This document shows, piece after piece, positions 8,283 through 17,622 of a stretch of 64,000 bases of DNA. The DNA lies in NCBI RefSeq assembly GCF_002105195.1, contig NZ_MUHU01000008.1, positions 1 to 64,000 on the forward strand. Direction: 5' to 3'. The position numbers were made by a program, and so were the translations under genes. Under the pieces are notes generated by a model that saw only the letters and a program-made list of their open reading frames with translations, did no database searches and was not told the DNA's origin. Origin of the DNA: Derxia lacustris. Its GTDB lineage: Bacteria > Pseudomonadota > Gammaproteobacteria > Burkholderiales > Burkholderiaceae_E. Within the stretch, counting starts at the first letter, position 1. Every line of letters starts with the position of its first letter.

Positions 8283-9806
8283 ATGGCGCTCTACATGTTG
8301 TCGGCCTGGATGCTGGCATGGTGCTTCATCTGGCTCGTGGGTTCATGGCATGCGGGCCAGGGTTTTGCGCTGGCCGCGCTCGCGGTGTTTGCGGTGACGA
8401 CGCCGCTGCTGTTCCTGCGCCGGCGTCGGCCAGCAACGGCGGTGGCCGATGCGCCGCCGTGCCCGGCGCCCGATGCGGTCTGCGCGGTACGCACCGAGGC
8501 CGCGCTGCCCGGCGTGCTCGACCAGCTGCATCTGGTGCTGTTCCGCGCTGAAGCCGACGGCCGGCTTGCCTACGTGAACCGCGCCTGGGAAGCGATGTCG
8601 GGCCGCGCGGTCGCCGACACGCTGGGCCGCTCGCTTGCCGCCTTCGTGCATCCGTCCGAGGCGGCCAGCATCGAGCGCGGCCTGCTGGCGGTGGCGCGCG
8701 GCGAGCAGGATGCGCTCGGCTGCGAACTGCGGCTGGTGGACGCCGGCGGCAAGCCCCTGCGCGCGCTGCTGCGCGCCCAGCCCTGCCTCGCGCCCGGTGG
8801 CGCAATCACCGGCCTGGTCGGCACGCTTGAGGAAGTGAGCCGCCGGCGCGGCGCCGACAACCGCAACGGCAACGCGCGCCATCAGGTCAACACGCTGCTC
8901 GCCAACGTGCCGGGCATGGTCTACCGCTGCCGCAACGACCCGTCGTGGACGATGGAATTCGTCAGCGACGGCTGCCTCGAACTCACCGGCTACGAGCCCT
9001 GGGAACTGCTCGAAAGCCGCCGCATCTCCTACGGCGACCTGATCCATCCCGAGGACCGCGAATTCGTCTGGACCCAGGTGCAGGCGCATGTCGCGCGGCG
9101 CGAGGCCTACCAGATCGCCTACCGCATCGAGGACGCTGCCGGCCGTGAACGCTGGGTCTGGGAGCAGGGGCGCGGCGTGTTCTCCGCCCACGGCGAACTG
9201 CTCGCGATCGAAGGCTTTGTCACCGACGTGAGCGAGCGGCGCGGCGCCGAGGAGCGCGCGCGCCGGCGCATCTGGTTCGAGGCGCGCACCGGCATGACCG
9301 GGCGGCCGATCTTCGAGGCGCTGCTGCCGTGGACGCTGCAATTCGCGCAGCTGTCGGGCCACCCCTGCGCGCTGCTCTGCGTGCATCTGCTCGGCGTCGA
9401 GGCGCTGACCGAGCGCCACGGCCATGAGCGCGCCGAACAGGTGCTGACGGCCGTCGCGCGCCGCTTCACGCCGGCCACGGGCGCCGGCGCGGTCAGCTGC
9501 TATCTGGGCAACCATCAGTTCGCGGTGCTGGTCGCCGACTTCCGCAGCGTGGGCATTGCGCGCGCCGCCGGTGGCGAGGCGCGCGAGCTGATCCCGGCGG
9601 TATCGCGCTACGCGGCGCGGTTGGCCGAGGCGCTGGCCGCGCCGGTGCGCGTGGACGGCGCGCGGCATGCGGTGGAGATTGCCGTGGGCATCGCGATGAG
9701 CGACGCGCGCTATGCGGGCGCCGACGCGATGCTGGCGGCGGCCGAGCAGGCCGCCTTGCAGGCCAGGGCCATCGGCCCCGGTACCTGCGAGTTTGCCGAC
9801 GAGTGA
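8283..9806 (+). CDS. Membrane PAS-PAS protein with degenerate GGDEF domain
   Basis: A 507-residue protein: two N-terminal transmembrane helices (about 1-18 and 24-43), a PAS domain (about 85-190), a second PAS/PAC domain (about 200-320, with FVSDGCLELTGYEPWELL and a PAC tail GFVTDVSERR), and a C-terminal GGDEF fold. The GGDEF signature reads GNHQF at residues 409-413, so cyclase activity is very unlikely; such domains usually act as sensors or effectors. GGTGGAG at 8267-8273 supports the ATG at 8283 rather than the in-frame GTG at 8268. It is divergent from the NarX-like kinase with only a few bases between them, suggesting joint function. Confidence 0.85.
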   Translation: MALYMLSAWMLAWCFIWLVGSWHAGQGFALAALAVFAVTTPLLFLRRRRPATAVADAPPCPAPDAVCAVRTEAALPGVLDQLHLVLFRAEADGRLAYVNRAWEAMSGRAVADTLGRSLAAFVHPSEAASIERGLLAVARGEQDALGCELRLVDAGGKPLRALLRAQPCLAPGGAITGLVGTLEEVSRRRGADNRNGNARHQVNTLLANVPGMVYRCRNDPSWTMEFVSDGCLELTGYEPWELLESRRISYGDLIHPEDREFVWTQVQAHVARREAYQIAYRIEDAAGRERWVWEQGRGVFSAHGELLAIEGFVTDVSERRGAEERARRRIWFEARTGMTGRPIFEALLPWTLQFAQLSGHPCALLCVHLLGVEALTERHGHERAEQVLTAVARRFTPATGAGAVSCYLGNHQFAVLVADFRSVGIARAAGGEARELIPAVSRYAARLAEALAAPVRVDGARHAVEIAVGIAMSDARYAGADAMLAAAEQAALQARAIGPGTCEFADE

Positions 9807-9821
9807 GCCGGCGGACGCCAT

Positions 9822-10862
9822 TTACTCGGCGGCGGTGCCTGCCGGCAGCGCGCGGCCATCGTCGAACTGCGCGAGCCAGTCCACGGCCAGCGGCCGGAAG
9901 CGCGTGAGGCCCTTGTATTCGACCAGCGGCGCCGGCAGCGAACCCAGCACGCGATGCAGCCGCGCGGCCCAGTTCGGCTTGGTGGCCAGCTCTTCCAGGC
10001 TGGCCAGATAGCAGCGGATGCTGAACAGCATGCCGTTGCTGCGCGGCAGCCGGAACAGCGCCTGCAACTCCACCCGTAGATGCACCTTGCCGGCCACGTT
10101 TTCGGGCGTGACGCTGGCGCGGTCCGTGCCCCATTCGGGGAAGGTTTCCGGCGCGGTATCGAGGCGCGGATTGATCGTCATGGTCCAGTTGAGCCGGCGC
10201 ACCGGCTTGCCCTGCTGGAGCATGAGCAGGTACTTGAGCGCGCGGTCGAACACGCCCATCTCATGCGCCAGCGGCACCGGGCCGTGCCATTGCTGGAAGC
10301 TCATGCCCACGTCGAAGGCGAGCGACCAGTCGGCCTGCGAGGTGACCATGCCGGCGTCGGCAAACAGGTTGCCGTCGCGCTGGTCCATCACCACGAAATC
10401 GCCCTGGGCCTGGCGCGTGATGTACTCGAACGGGCCGCAGGGCAGGGTGCTCGCATCGCCAAACACGAAGGCCTGCTCGATGCCGAGCGGGCGGTTGGTC
10501 CAGGTCCATCGGCTGCCGTCGCGGGCCAGCGCGAAGTGCTGCGGATAGTCGCGCGCGAGCGATTCCATCAGCAGCTCCAGCGTGTCCCATTCGGCCTCGA
10601 TCATGTGCGGCAGGCTGGCGCAACGGCCGGGGTCGCGCTCCAGCGTGATCGCGCGGTCGCGCACCTCGGCGAGGTAGTGCTCGTCGATGTCGAAGGCACG
10701 CTCGAACACCGAGCCCGGCGCGCCCGGCAGATGCGGCTCGATGTTGACCGAGTACATGTACTCGTCCTGCGGGAACGGGAACGGAAAGCGCCGGATCGCC
10801 TCGGGCGAGTTGCGATAGCTGTAGTCGTCGCGGAAGGTTTCCTGCTTGAACGCGAGGGTCAT
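9822..10862 (-). CDS. dmmC: Dimethylamine monooxygenase, haem-dependent oxidative N-demethylase-like subunit
   Basis: A 346-residue member of the DUF3445 / haem-dependent oxidative N-demethylase alpha family, the likely catalytic subunit that oxidises dimethylamine to methylamine and formaldehyde. Recognisable family segments include YRNSPEAIRRFPFPFPQDEY, the FVVMDQRDGNLFADAG region and WTMTINPRLD. Last gene of a four-gene set whose order (GcvT-like, small zinc-ribbon protein, reductase, this protein) matches the published dmmDABC order. It starts 10 nt after the reductase gene. Subunit letters follow that order; some databases assign them differently. Confidence 0.87.
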   Translation of the reverse strand: MTLAFKQETFRDDYSYRNSPEAIRRFPFPFPQDEYMYSVNIEPHLPGAPGSVFERAFDIDEHYLAEVRDRAITLERDPGRCASLPHMIEAEWDTLELLMESLARDYPQHFALARDGSRWTWTNRPLGIEQAFVFGDASTLPCGPFEYITRQAQGDFVVMDQRDGNLFADAGMVTSQADWSLAFDVGMSFQQWHGPVPLAHEMGVFDRALKYLLMLQQGKPVRRLNWTMTINPRLDTAPETFPEWGTDRASVTPENVAGKVHLRVELQALFRLPRSNGMLFSIRCYLASLEELATKPNWAARLHRVLGSLPAPLVEYKGLTRFRPLAVDWLAQFDDGRALPAGTAAE

Positions 10863-10872
10863 GGACTTTCCT

Positions 10873-11829
10873 TCAGAGATCGAGGGTGAGGCAGCCGCCC
10901 TTGAGGCGGGACACGCAGGGCATGATCTTCTTGCCGGCGGCGCGGTCGTCGGCGCCGAGCCACAGGTCGTGATGCAGCAGTTCGCCGTCGGCGGCGAGCA
11001 CGACGGTTTCGCACTGGCCGCAGGCGCCGCCGCGGCACAGCGAGGTGACGGCGGCGCCGGCAGCTTCGAGCGCATCGAGCAGCGAGGTATCGGCGGCCAC
11101 GGTGATGCGGCTGCCGCTGCGCGCGAGCAGCACGTCGAAGGGCTCGCCGCCGGCCGGCGCCAGAAATTGCTCGGAATGCAGCGAGCCTGCGGGCCAGCCG
11201 AGCGCATGGCCGGCGGCGAGCGCCGCCTCGACCATCGGCGCCGGGCCGCAGATGTAGAAGTGCGTGCCGAGCGGCTGGTCGGCGAGCAGCTCGGTGAAGT
11301 CGATGACATCGCCGGCGCTCGCGTCGTGGTGAAACACGCGGCCGGGCGCGAGCGCTTCCAGCTCGTCGGCAAACACCGCGTACTCCGGCGCGCGCCAGGC
11401 GTAATGCACCTCGAAATCGGCGCCGGCGCGCGCCAGTTGCCGCGCCTGCGACAGGATCGGCGTGATGCCGATGCCGCCGGCCACCAGCAGATGCCGGCGC
11501 GCCGTGCGCACCAGCGCAAAAAGATTCATCGGAGCTGCGACTTCAAGCCGCATGCCGACCGCCGCATGCTCATGCAGCCAGGCCGAGCCGCCGCGCGACG
11601 GCGTCTGCTTGCGCACGGCAATGCGCCACCAGTCGCGCTGTTCCGGGTCGCCGAGCAGCGAGTACGGATTGCGCTGGATGCGCCCGTTGACGGGAATCGA
11701 CACGACCACATGGCTGCCGCCCGAGAACACCGGGAAGGGCTGGCCGTCGGCGCGCGCGAGGCTGATCTCGCGGATGCCCGGCGCAAGGTCGCGCAGGGCG
11801 GTGATGGTCACGGCAAGGGTGTCGCTCAT
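10873..11829 (-). CDS. dmmB: Dimethylamine monooxygenase reductase subunit (PDR/VanB-type)
   Basis: A 318-residue electron-transfer flavoprotein of the phthalate-dioxygenase-reductase / VanB class. The N-terminal flavin barrel contains RNPYSLLGDP, the nucleotide-binding part has LLVAGGIGITPILS and FYICGPAPMVEAAL, and the C-terminal plant-type 2Fe-2S domain has cysteines at 265, 270, 273 and 305 (SLCRGGACGQCETVV, then MPCVSR). It delivers reducing power from NAD(P)H to the haem subunit. It overlaps the upstream dmmA stop by 4 nt. Confidence 0.9.
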   Translation of the reverse strand: MSDTLAVTITALRDLAPGIREISLARADGQPFPVFSGGSHVVVSIPVNGRIQRNPYSLLGDPEQRDWWRIAVRKQTPSRGGSAWLHEHAAVGMRLEVAAPMNLFALVRTARRHLLVAGGIGITPILSQARQLARAGADFEVHYAWRAPEYAVFADELEALAPGRVFHHDASAGDVIDFTELLADQPLGTHFYICGPAPMVEAALAAGHALGWPAGSLHSEQFLAPAGGEPFDVLLARSGSRITVAADTSLLDALEAAGAAVTSLCRGGACGQCETVVLAADGELLHHDLWLGADDRAAGKKIMPCVSRLKGGCLTLDL

Positions 11830-12416
11830 GGGTAAAGCCGCTCCACGGCCGGCAGTTGACCGGGCTCCTCGGCGTCGGCCTGGAAGCCCATGTAGGCGCC
11901 GAGCCGGCGCGAGAAATGGTCGCGCACGAACAGCGTGCGGCCGCAGCCGGCGCAGGGCGCGAGGTTGGTGTGGACCGCCGGCGTGACCGTCTTGCAGTGC
12001 ACGCAGTAGACCGGCCGCGCGAGCGTGCCGCAGCGGTGGCGGCGGATTTCGGCTTCGCCGAGGCCGGCGGCGTTGGCGATCTGCGCCGCCGCCCAGATCA
12101 GCGGCTCGCTGCCGACCAGATACAGGCGCAGGCCCATCGATGCGCCGGCGAGCAGGTCGCGCAGCAGGCCGAGCGCGGCGGTCTGGTCGGGCGCGGGATG
12201 GACGGCGGCATCGGGCGTGGCGCTGGCGAGCGCATGCCAGGCGGCGTCGCCGTCATGGCGCAGCACGATCAGGTCGAGCGCGGCGGGCGCATTCGCCGCC
12301 AGCTGCGCGGCGAGTGCCGCATCGGCGGCGCCGGCCAGCAGCAGATGGCGCCGGCCGCTCGCGTCCCAGTCGAGCGCGGGCCAGACCGGCTGGCTCTTGA
12401 TGGAATAAGCCGACAT
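11826..12416 (-). CDS. dmmA: Dimethylamine monooxygenase small subunit (DmmA family)
   Basis: A 196-residue protein of the DmmA family found with DMA monooxygenases. The N-terminal half resembles a nucleotide-binding alpha/beta fold (YLVGSEPLIWAAAQIANAAG). The C-terminal part is a probable zinc ribbon, with paired cysteines in YCVHC and PCAGC and the nearby motif FVRDHFSRRLGAYMGF. It lies between dmmD (10-nt gap) and dmmB (4-nt overlap). It is thought to be required for the active complex; its exact chemistry is not established from sequence. Confidence 0.83.
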   Translation of the reverse strand: MSAYSIKSQPVWPALDWDASGRRHLLLAGAADAALAAQLAANAPAALDLIVLRHDGDAAWHALASATPDAAVHPAPDQTAALGLLRDLLAGASMGLRLYLVGSEPLIWAAAQIANAAGLGEAEIRRHRCGTLARPVYCVHCKTVTPAVHTNLAPCAGCGRTLFVRDHFSRRLGAYMGFQADAEEPGQLPAVERLYP

Positions 12417-12426
12417 GGGCGCCTCG

Positions 12427-13545
12427 TCAGCCGAGCTTTTCGGGATGGGTGCGCAGGCGCATCGGGTCGTAGAACGGCGTGCGCACGACCATCGCCTTGA
12501 AGCTGCCGGCCGCGCCCTTCACCGTGAGCCGCGTGCCGAGGTTGGCATGCGACGGCTTGAGATGGACCAGCGCCAGCGATTGCATGAGATAGCGGCTGTA
12601 GCTGCCCGAGGTCACTACGCCAACCTGCCTGTCGCCATCGAGGATCACGGCGCCGCCCTCGATGGCCGCCGAGTGCTCGACGATCATGCCGGCCTGCTTC
12701 ACGCGTTCGCGGCCCTTGAGCGCCAGCACCGCCGGCTTGCCGATGTAGTCGCCGGCCTTGTCCAGGTCGATGGCCCAGTCCATGTTGACTTCCCAGGGCG
12801 TGGTGTCGCCTTCGGGCATCTCGAACGGGAAGAACAGCAGCGCGCCTTCCATGCGCGTGAGTTCCAGCGTGTTCCACGACGCCGGGATCACGCCGAAGGG
12901 CTTGCCCGCGTCGAGGATGGCGTCCCACAAAAACACGGCATCGGCGGCGGCGCAATACACCTCGTAGCCGCGCTCGCCCGAGTAGCCGCCCCGGCCGAGG
13001 ACGACGTTGCGGCCGAACAGCGTGGTCTCGGTGTGCGTGAAGTAGCGCAGCTCGGCCAGCTTGAACGGCGTGTGCGGCGCCAGCACGTCGAGCGACACCG
13101 GGCCTTGCAGCGACAGGATGTGAACGTCACGGTCGGCCTCGACGCTCACGTTGCGGCCCTCGGCCAGCTGCGCCAGCGTCACCGGCGTGGCGCCGCTGCC
13201 ATGCGACAGGCGGAAGCGGTCGGCGGCGTCGCGGATCACCATGATGTCGTCGACCAGCGCGCCGGCTTCGTTCACTTCGGCGGCGAGGCGCGCGGTGCCG
13301 GGCTTCATCTTGGTGATGTCGATGGTCACGAGCTTGTCGAGCACAGCCTCGGCATCGGGGCCGCTGACGTTGACGATGTTGAGCGCCGACACGTCGTAGA
13401 GCGCGGCACGGCTGCGCGTGGCGATCACTTCGTCATGCGCGTCGGTGGCATAGCTCCAGGGCAGCGGCATGCCGTTCCAGGTGTCGCCGTCGAGCTTCGA
13501 GCCGAGCTGGCGGTGGCGTTCGTTCAGGATCGAGTTTCGGTTCAT
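12427..13545 (-). CDS. dmmD: GcvT-like aminomethyltransferase, folate-linked partner of DMA oxidation
   Basis: A 372-residue protein of the glycine-cleavage T / aminomethyltransferase superfamily. Both folate-domain landmarks are present: YDVSALNIVNVSGPDAEAVL near residue 50 and the sugar-cap region RGGYSGERGYEVYC. The likely role is capture of the formaldehyde-level carbon on tetrahydrofolate. The start at 13545 is preferred because an AGAGG site precedes it and homology begins there; the longer open frame runs across the divergent promoter. First gene of the dmmDABC operon, facing tmm. Confidence 0.85.
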   Translation of the reverse strand: MNRNSILNERHRQLGSKLDGDTWNGMPLPWSYATDAHDEVIATRSRAALYDVSALNIVNVSGPDAEAVLDKLVTIDITKMKPGTARLAAEVNEAGALVDDIMVIRDAADRFRLSHGSGATPVTLAQLAEGRNVSVEADRDVHILSLQGPVSLDVLAPHTPFKLAELRYFTHTETTLFGRNVVLGRGGYSGERGYEVYCAAADAVFLWDAILDAGKPFGVIPASWNTLELTRMEGALLFFPFEMPEGDTTPWEVNMDWAIDLDKAGDYIGKPAVLALKGRERVKQAGMIVEHSAAIEGGAVILDGDRQVGVVTSGSYSRYLMQSLALVHLKPSHANLGTRLTVKGAAGSFKAMVVRTPFYDPMRLRTHPEKLG

Positions 13546-13631
13546 CCGCAATACCTCTTTGGCGTGCTTTGGGAGATGACCGAATGCTGGGCGCGCGGGC
13601 AGGCCGCGCCAATCCTCACGAGGCAGTACCA

Positions 13632-13664
13632 CCAAGGGAGTAGCCGGCCGACTACCCCCAAGGA
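13632..13664. promoter_or_regulatory. Inverted repeat in the dmm / tmm divergent region
   Basis: Arms CCAAGGGAGTAG and CTACCCCCAAGG face each other across CCGGCCGA, agreeing at 9 of 12 positions. The right arm overlaps an AAGGAGGT ribosome-binding sequence at 13660-13667. Centred about 100 bp from the dmmD start and about 130 bp from the tmm start, it is a good candidate operator for both operons. The half sites GGGAGTA and TACCCCC resemble NarL-family heptamers, and a NarL-type regulator is encoded 7 kb away; that link is inference. Confidence 0.5.
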
Positions 13665-13777
13665 GGTAACCACTCATGACGATTGCGGGTGAGGCGGGCG
13701 GGAAGAAAACTGGTTTCGAGGCGCCGTGCAATGCGCGGCGCATGACCGCAGTCATCGACACCAGGAGAACAACCCAA

Positions 13778-15142
13778 ATGACCAAGAAGCGAGTTGCAGT
13801 GATCGGCGCCGGCCCCTCCGGCACGGCCCAGTTGCGGGCCTTCCAGTCGGCCGCCGCCAAGGGCGCGGAGATTCCGGAAATCGTCTGTTTCGAGAAGAGC
13901 AGCGACTGGGGCGGCCTGTGGAACTACACCTGGCGCACCGGCCTCGACGAGAACGGCGAGCCGGTTCATTGCAGCATGTACCGCTACCTGTGGTCCAACG
14001 GCCCGAAGGAATGTCTGGAGTTTGCCGACTACAGCTTCGACGAGCATTTCGGCAAGGGCATCGGCTCCTACCCGCCGCGCGCCGTGCTGTGGGACTACAT
14101 CAAGGGCCGGGTCGAGAAGGCCAATGTGCGCGGCTGGGTCCGCTTCGAGACGCCGGTGCGCATGGTGAGCTACGACGCGGCGAGCGAGCAGTTCACCGTG
14201 ACCGCGCACGACCTGAAGAACGACGTGATGACGAGCGAGCAGTTCGATTACGTCATCTGCGCCAGCGGCCATTTCTCGACGCCGCATGTGCCTTACTTCG
14301 ACGGTCTCGACACCTTCAACGGCCGCGTGCTGCATGCGCACGACTTCCGCGACGCGCTCGAATTCAAGGGCAAGGATCTGCTGCTGATCGGCCGCAGCTA
14401 CTCGGCCGAGGACATCGGCTCGCAATGCTGGAAGTACGGCGCCAACAGCATCACGACCAGCTATCGCAGCAAGCCGATGAGCTTCCACTTCCCCGACAAC
14501 TGGGAACAGAAGCCGCTGCTGACCCGGGTGGAGAACAAGACCGCCTACTTCAAGGACGGCAGCTCCAAAGAAGTGGACGCAATCATTCTTTGCACCGGCT
14601 ACAAGCACTACTTCCCCTTCCTGCCGGAAGACCTGCGCCTCAAGACCGACAACCGCCTGTGGCCGCTCGGCCTGTACAAGGGCGTGGTCTGGGAGAACAA
14701 CCCCAAGTTCTTCTACCTGGGCATGCAGGACCAGTTCTTCACCTTCAACATGTTCGACGCCCAGGCCTGGTATGTGCGCGACATCGTCCTTGGCCGCATC
14801 TCGCTGCCGCCGGCCGACACCATGGCCGCCAACAGCGCGGCCTGGCGCCAGCGCGAAGAGGGCCTGACCAACGACGAATCGATGATCCGGTTCCAGGCCG
14901 ATTACGTGAAGGAGCTGATCGCCGCGACCGACTATCCGATGTTCGACATCGAGGGCGTGATCCAGACCTTCCTGGTCTGGGAGCAGCACAAGCACGAAAA
15001 CATCATGACCTTCCGCGACCACAGCTACCGGTCGCTCATCACCGGCAAGCAGTCGCCGCTGCATCACACGCCGTGGAAGGACGCGCTCGACGATTCGCTC
15101 GAAGCCTATCTGGCCAACGGCGAGAGCCAGGCCAATGGCTGA
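13778..15142 (+). CDS. tmm: Trimethylamine monooxygenase
   Basis: A 454-residue flavin monooxygenase that oxidises trimethylamine to TMAO with NADPH and oxygen. It aligns by eye along its length with bacterial Tmm: FAD motif [17 protein letters not shown], the segments [34 protein letters not shown], the NADPH region [21 protein letters not shown], and [20 protein letters not shown]. The chosen ATG has AGGAG at 13763-13767. An in-frame upstream ATG at 13676 with a perfect AAGGAGGT would add 34 residues ahead of the Rossmann fold, which is atypical for the family. It overlaps tdm by 8 nt. Confidence 0.93.
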   Translation: MTKKRVAVIGAGPSGTAQLRAFQSAAAKGAEIPEIVCFEKSSDWGGLWNYTWRTGLDENGEPVHCSMYRYLWSNGPKECLEFADYSFDEHFGKGIGSYPPRAVLWDYIKGRVEKANVRGWVRFETPVRMVSYDAASEQFTVTAHDLKNDVMTSEQFDYVICASGHFSTPHVPYFDGLDTFNGRVLHAHDFRDALEFKGKDLLLIGRSYSAEDIGSQCWKYGANSITTSYRSKPMSFHFPDNWEQKPLLTRVENKTAYFKDGSSKEVDAIILCTGYKHYFPFLPEDLRLKTDNRLWPLGLYKGVVWENNPKFFYLGMQDQFFTFNMFDAQAWYVRDIVLGRISLPPADTMAANSAAWRQREEGLTNDESMIRFQADYVKELIAATDYPMFDIEGVIQTFLVWEQHKHENIMTFRDHSYRSLITGKQSPLHHTPWKDALDDSLEAYLANGESQANG

Positions 15143-17516
15143 GGCCGACGCCACCGCGCGCGGCCGGCTCGCGGCGCCGCTCGCGAGCCGCATCCTCCAG
15201 CCCGGGCTGGCGGCGCGCGCGGCCGGCACCGAACGTCACCGCGTTGCAGGACGCGGTTCGCTTGTCGTCGCGGTCCAGGCTGGCGACCGGCTGGCCCTCA
15301 CGGATGTCGAGGGCGGCCAGGTCTGCGAGCTGATGTTCTGTGCCGGCGACGGGCGCTTCGACGCGGCGGCTTTCGGGGCTGCGGACGGTGCGGTCGTGGC
15401 CCGGCCCGACGGCTTTCTCGCGCTGATGGCCGAGGGCGATGCCGGCGCGCGCCGCACGCTGGCCGCGCTCGCGCGGCGCGGCATTGCGCTGGCCGAGGCG
15501 AGCGGGCTGCGCCTGTTCGGCGCCGGCTCGCGCGCAGGTGCGCAGGCGAGCTTCACCGTGCAGCGCGCGGGCATCGTCATCGTGGCGACGCCGGCGCCGC
15601 GCATGGACTTTGTCGCTGGCGACACCGCCACGCCGGTCGCGCTGACCCTCGTGCGCGCCGCCTCCGAAACGTCGGCCGGCGTCATCGCGCTGCCCGAGCC
15701 GCTCGCCGATCCGCTGTTCGAGCAGCGCATCGCGCCCGGCACTGCCCACGCCTATGTCGTGAAGGCCGGCGAGTTCATCCAGGTGCTCGACGTGGCCGGC
15801 CGGCAATGCTCGGACTTCCAGGCCTTTGCGCTCGCCAAGGTGGAGCGCGGCCTCGATCGCGGGCTCGACGCGACGATGACGCGCACGCTGCTCGGCCAGC
15901 TCTATCCGCAGCCCGGCCTGCCGTCGAAGGGGTTCGACCGCGACCAGCAGCCGCTGATCGAAGTGGTGCAGGACACGGTCGGCCGGCATGACGCCTTCGC
16001 CAACGCCTGCGGTGCGCGCTACTACGACGACATGGGCTATCCCGGCCATGTGAATTGCAGCGACAACTTCAACGTAGCGCTCGCGCCTTACGGCATCGCG
16101 CCGCGCAAGGGCTGGGAAGCGCTCAACTTTTTCTACAACACCTTCCTCGACCACAACCATCAGCTGCATCTCGATGAACCGTGGTCGCGCCCCGGCGATT
16201 ACGTGCTGCTGCGCGCGCTGACCGATCTGGTCTGCGTCACCTCGTCCTGCCCCGACGACATCGACCCGGCCAACGGCTGGAACCCGACCGACATCCATGT
16301 GCGCACCTACGCGCCGCGCGAGAACTTTTCGCGCGCCATCGCCCATCGCATGACACCCGACGCCGACCCCAAGCTCACGCGCGAATCCCCGTTCCACGCG
16401 CGCACCTCCGCGCTGACGCGCCACTTCGTCGACTACCGCGGCTGGTGGCTGCCGACGTGCTTTGCAGGGGAGGGCGCGGTGGCCGAGTACTGGGCCTGCC
16501 GCGAAGCCGTCGCCGTCATCGATCTGTCGGCGATGCGCAAGTTCGAGATCACCGGCCCCGACGCCGAAGCCCTGCTGCAATGGACGCTGGTGAAGGACGT
16601 GAGCAAGCTCGGCGCCGGCAAGGTGGCGCATGTGGCGCTCTGCCATGCCAACGGCAATGTGCTCGACGACGCGCTGCTCTACCGCATCTGCCAGAACAAT
16701 TTCCGGCTGGTGTGCAGCGAGGATGCGGTCGGCCCCTGGCTGCGCAAGCAGGCCGAGGAAAAGGGCTATCAGGCCTGGGCGCGCGAATCGACCGAGCAGC
16801 TCTGCAACCTGGCCGTGCAAGGCCCGCGTGCGCGCGAGCTGATGCGCCAGATCGTCTGGACCGCGCCCGCGCAGCCGAGCATCGACGAGCTGAAATGGCT
16901 GCGCTTCGTGCCGGCGCGCATCGGCGGCTACGAGGGCGCGCCCATCGTGCTGTCGCGCACCGGCTACACCGGCGAGCTGGGCTACGAAATCTTCTGCCAC
17001 CCGCGCGACGCCGAAGCCGTGTGGGACGCGATCTGGCAGGCCGGCCAGCCGCTCGGCCTGAAAGCCATGGGCCTCGATGCGCTCGACCTGCTGCGCATCG
17101 AAGCGGGCCTGGCCGCCGCCGGCAATGAATTCGACGAGCGCACCGACGGCTGGGAAGGCTGGGTCGGCGATGCGATCTCGCTCGACAAGCCGACCGACTT
17201 CATCGGCCGCGCGGTGCTGGAAGAACGCGCCGCGCATCCGCGCAAGCAGATCGTCGGCATCCAGCTGGAAGGCAGCGATGCCATCGGCCACGGCGACGAG
17301 CTGTTCATCGGCCGCGTGCCGGTCGGCGTGGTGACCAGCGGCATGCGCTCGCCGCTGCTCGGCCGCTCGATCGGCATCGCGCGTATCGACGTGCAGCACG
17401 CCGCGCCCGGCACGGCGGTGGAAGTCGGAAAGCTCGACGGCCACCAGAAGCGCCTGCCCGCGCACATCACCGCGCTGCCGCACTACGACCCCGAACGGCT
17501 GCGTCCGCGCGCCTGA
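15135..17516 (+). CDS. tdm: Trimethylamine-N-oxide demethylase
   Basis: A 793-residue two-part enzyme converting TMAO to dimethylamine and formaldehyde, with transfer of the carbon to folate. The N-terminal ~410 residues are the DUF1989-type metal domain; cysteines 308 (HVNCSDNF), 367 and 372 ([11 protein letters not shown]) are the probable zinc ligands. From about residue 415 a GcvT-like folate domain follows ([38 protein letters not shown]). Within the N-terminal part a short pattern occurs twice ([12 protein letters not shown] and [13 protein letters not shown]), suggesting an internal duplication. Translation is coupled to tmm by an 8-nt overlap. Length matches known Tdm. Confidence 0.92.
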   Translation: MAEADATARGRLAAPLASRILQPGLAARAAGTERHRVAGRGSLVVAVQAGDRLALTDVEGGQVCELMFCAGDGRFDAAAFGAADGAVVARPDGFLALMAEGDAGARRTLAALARRGIALAEASGLRLFGAGSRAGAQASFTVQRAGIVIVATPAPRMDFVAGDTATPVALTLVRAASETSAGVIALPEPLADPLFEQRIAPGTAHAYVVKAGEFIQVLDVAGRQCSDFQAFALAKVERGLDRGLDATMTRTLLGQLYPQPGLPSKGFDRDQQPLIEVVQDTVGRHDAFANACGARYYDDMGYPGHVNCSDNFNVALAPYGIAPRKGWEALNFFYNTFLDHNHQLHLDEPWSRPGDYVLLRALTDLVCVTSSCPDDIDPANGWNPTDIHVRTYAPRENFSRAIAHRMTPDADPKLTRESPFHARTSALTRHFVDYRGWWLPTCFAGEGAVAEYWACREAVAVIDLSAMRKFEITGPDAEALLQWTLVKDVSKLGAGKVAHVALCHANGNVLDDALLYRICQNNFRLVCSEDAVGPWLRKQAEEKGYQAWARESTEQLCNLAVQGPRARELMRQIVWTAPAQPSIDELKWLRFVPARIGGYEGAPIVLSRTGYTGELGYEIFCHPRDAEAVWDAIWQAGQPLGLKAMGLDALDLLRIEAGLAAAGNEFDERTDGWEGWVGDAISLDKPTDFIGRAVLEERAAHPRKQIVGIQLEGSDAIGHGDELFIGRVPVGVVTSGMRSPLLGRSIGIARIDVQHAAPGTAVEVGKLDGHQKRLPAHITALPHYDPERLRPRA

Positions 17517-17520
17517 GTCC

Positions 17521-17551
17521 GGCCCGCCCGCGCCTGTGCGCGCGGCGGGCC
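17521..17551. terminator. Strong GC hairpin after tdm, no U-tract
   Basis: Arms GGCCCGCC and GGCGGGCC, with additional inner G-C pairing, lie immediately after the tdm stop codon. There is no run of T, so it may slow or end transcription, or stabilise the 3' end of the tmm-tdm message, rather than act as a classical terminator. Confidence 0.45.
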
Positions 17552-17622
17552 ACGCCCCGAGTTCTTGCAGCAACCGTCGCGGCCGGCGCGCCGCGCCTTC
17601 AACCACTCCAACAGGAGCACTC

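Noticed and set aside
12427..13860. A longer dmmD reading frame with a hydrophobic N-terminus
   Set aside because: The extension crosses the divergent promoter and the tmm start; homology and an AGAGG site support the start at 13545.
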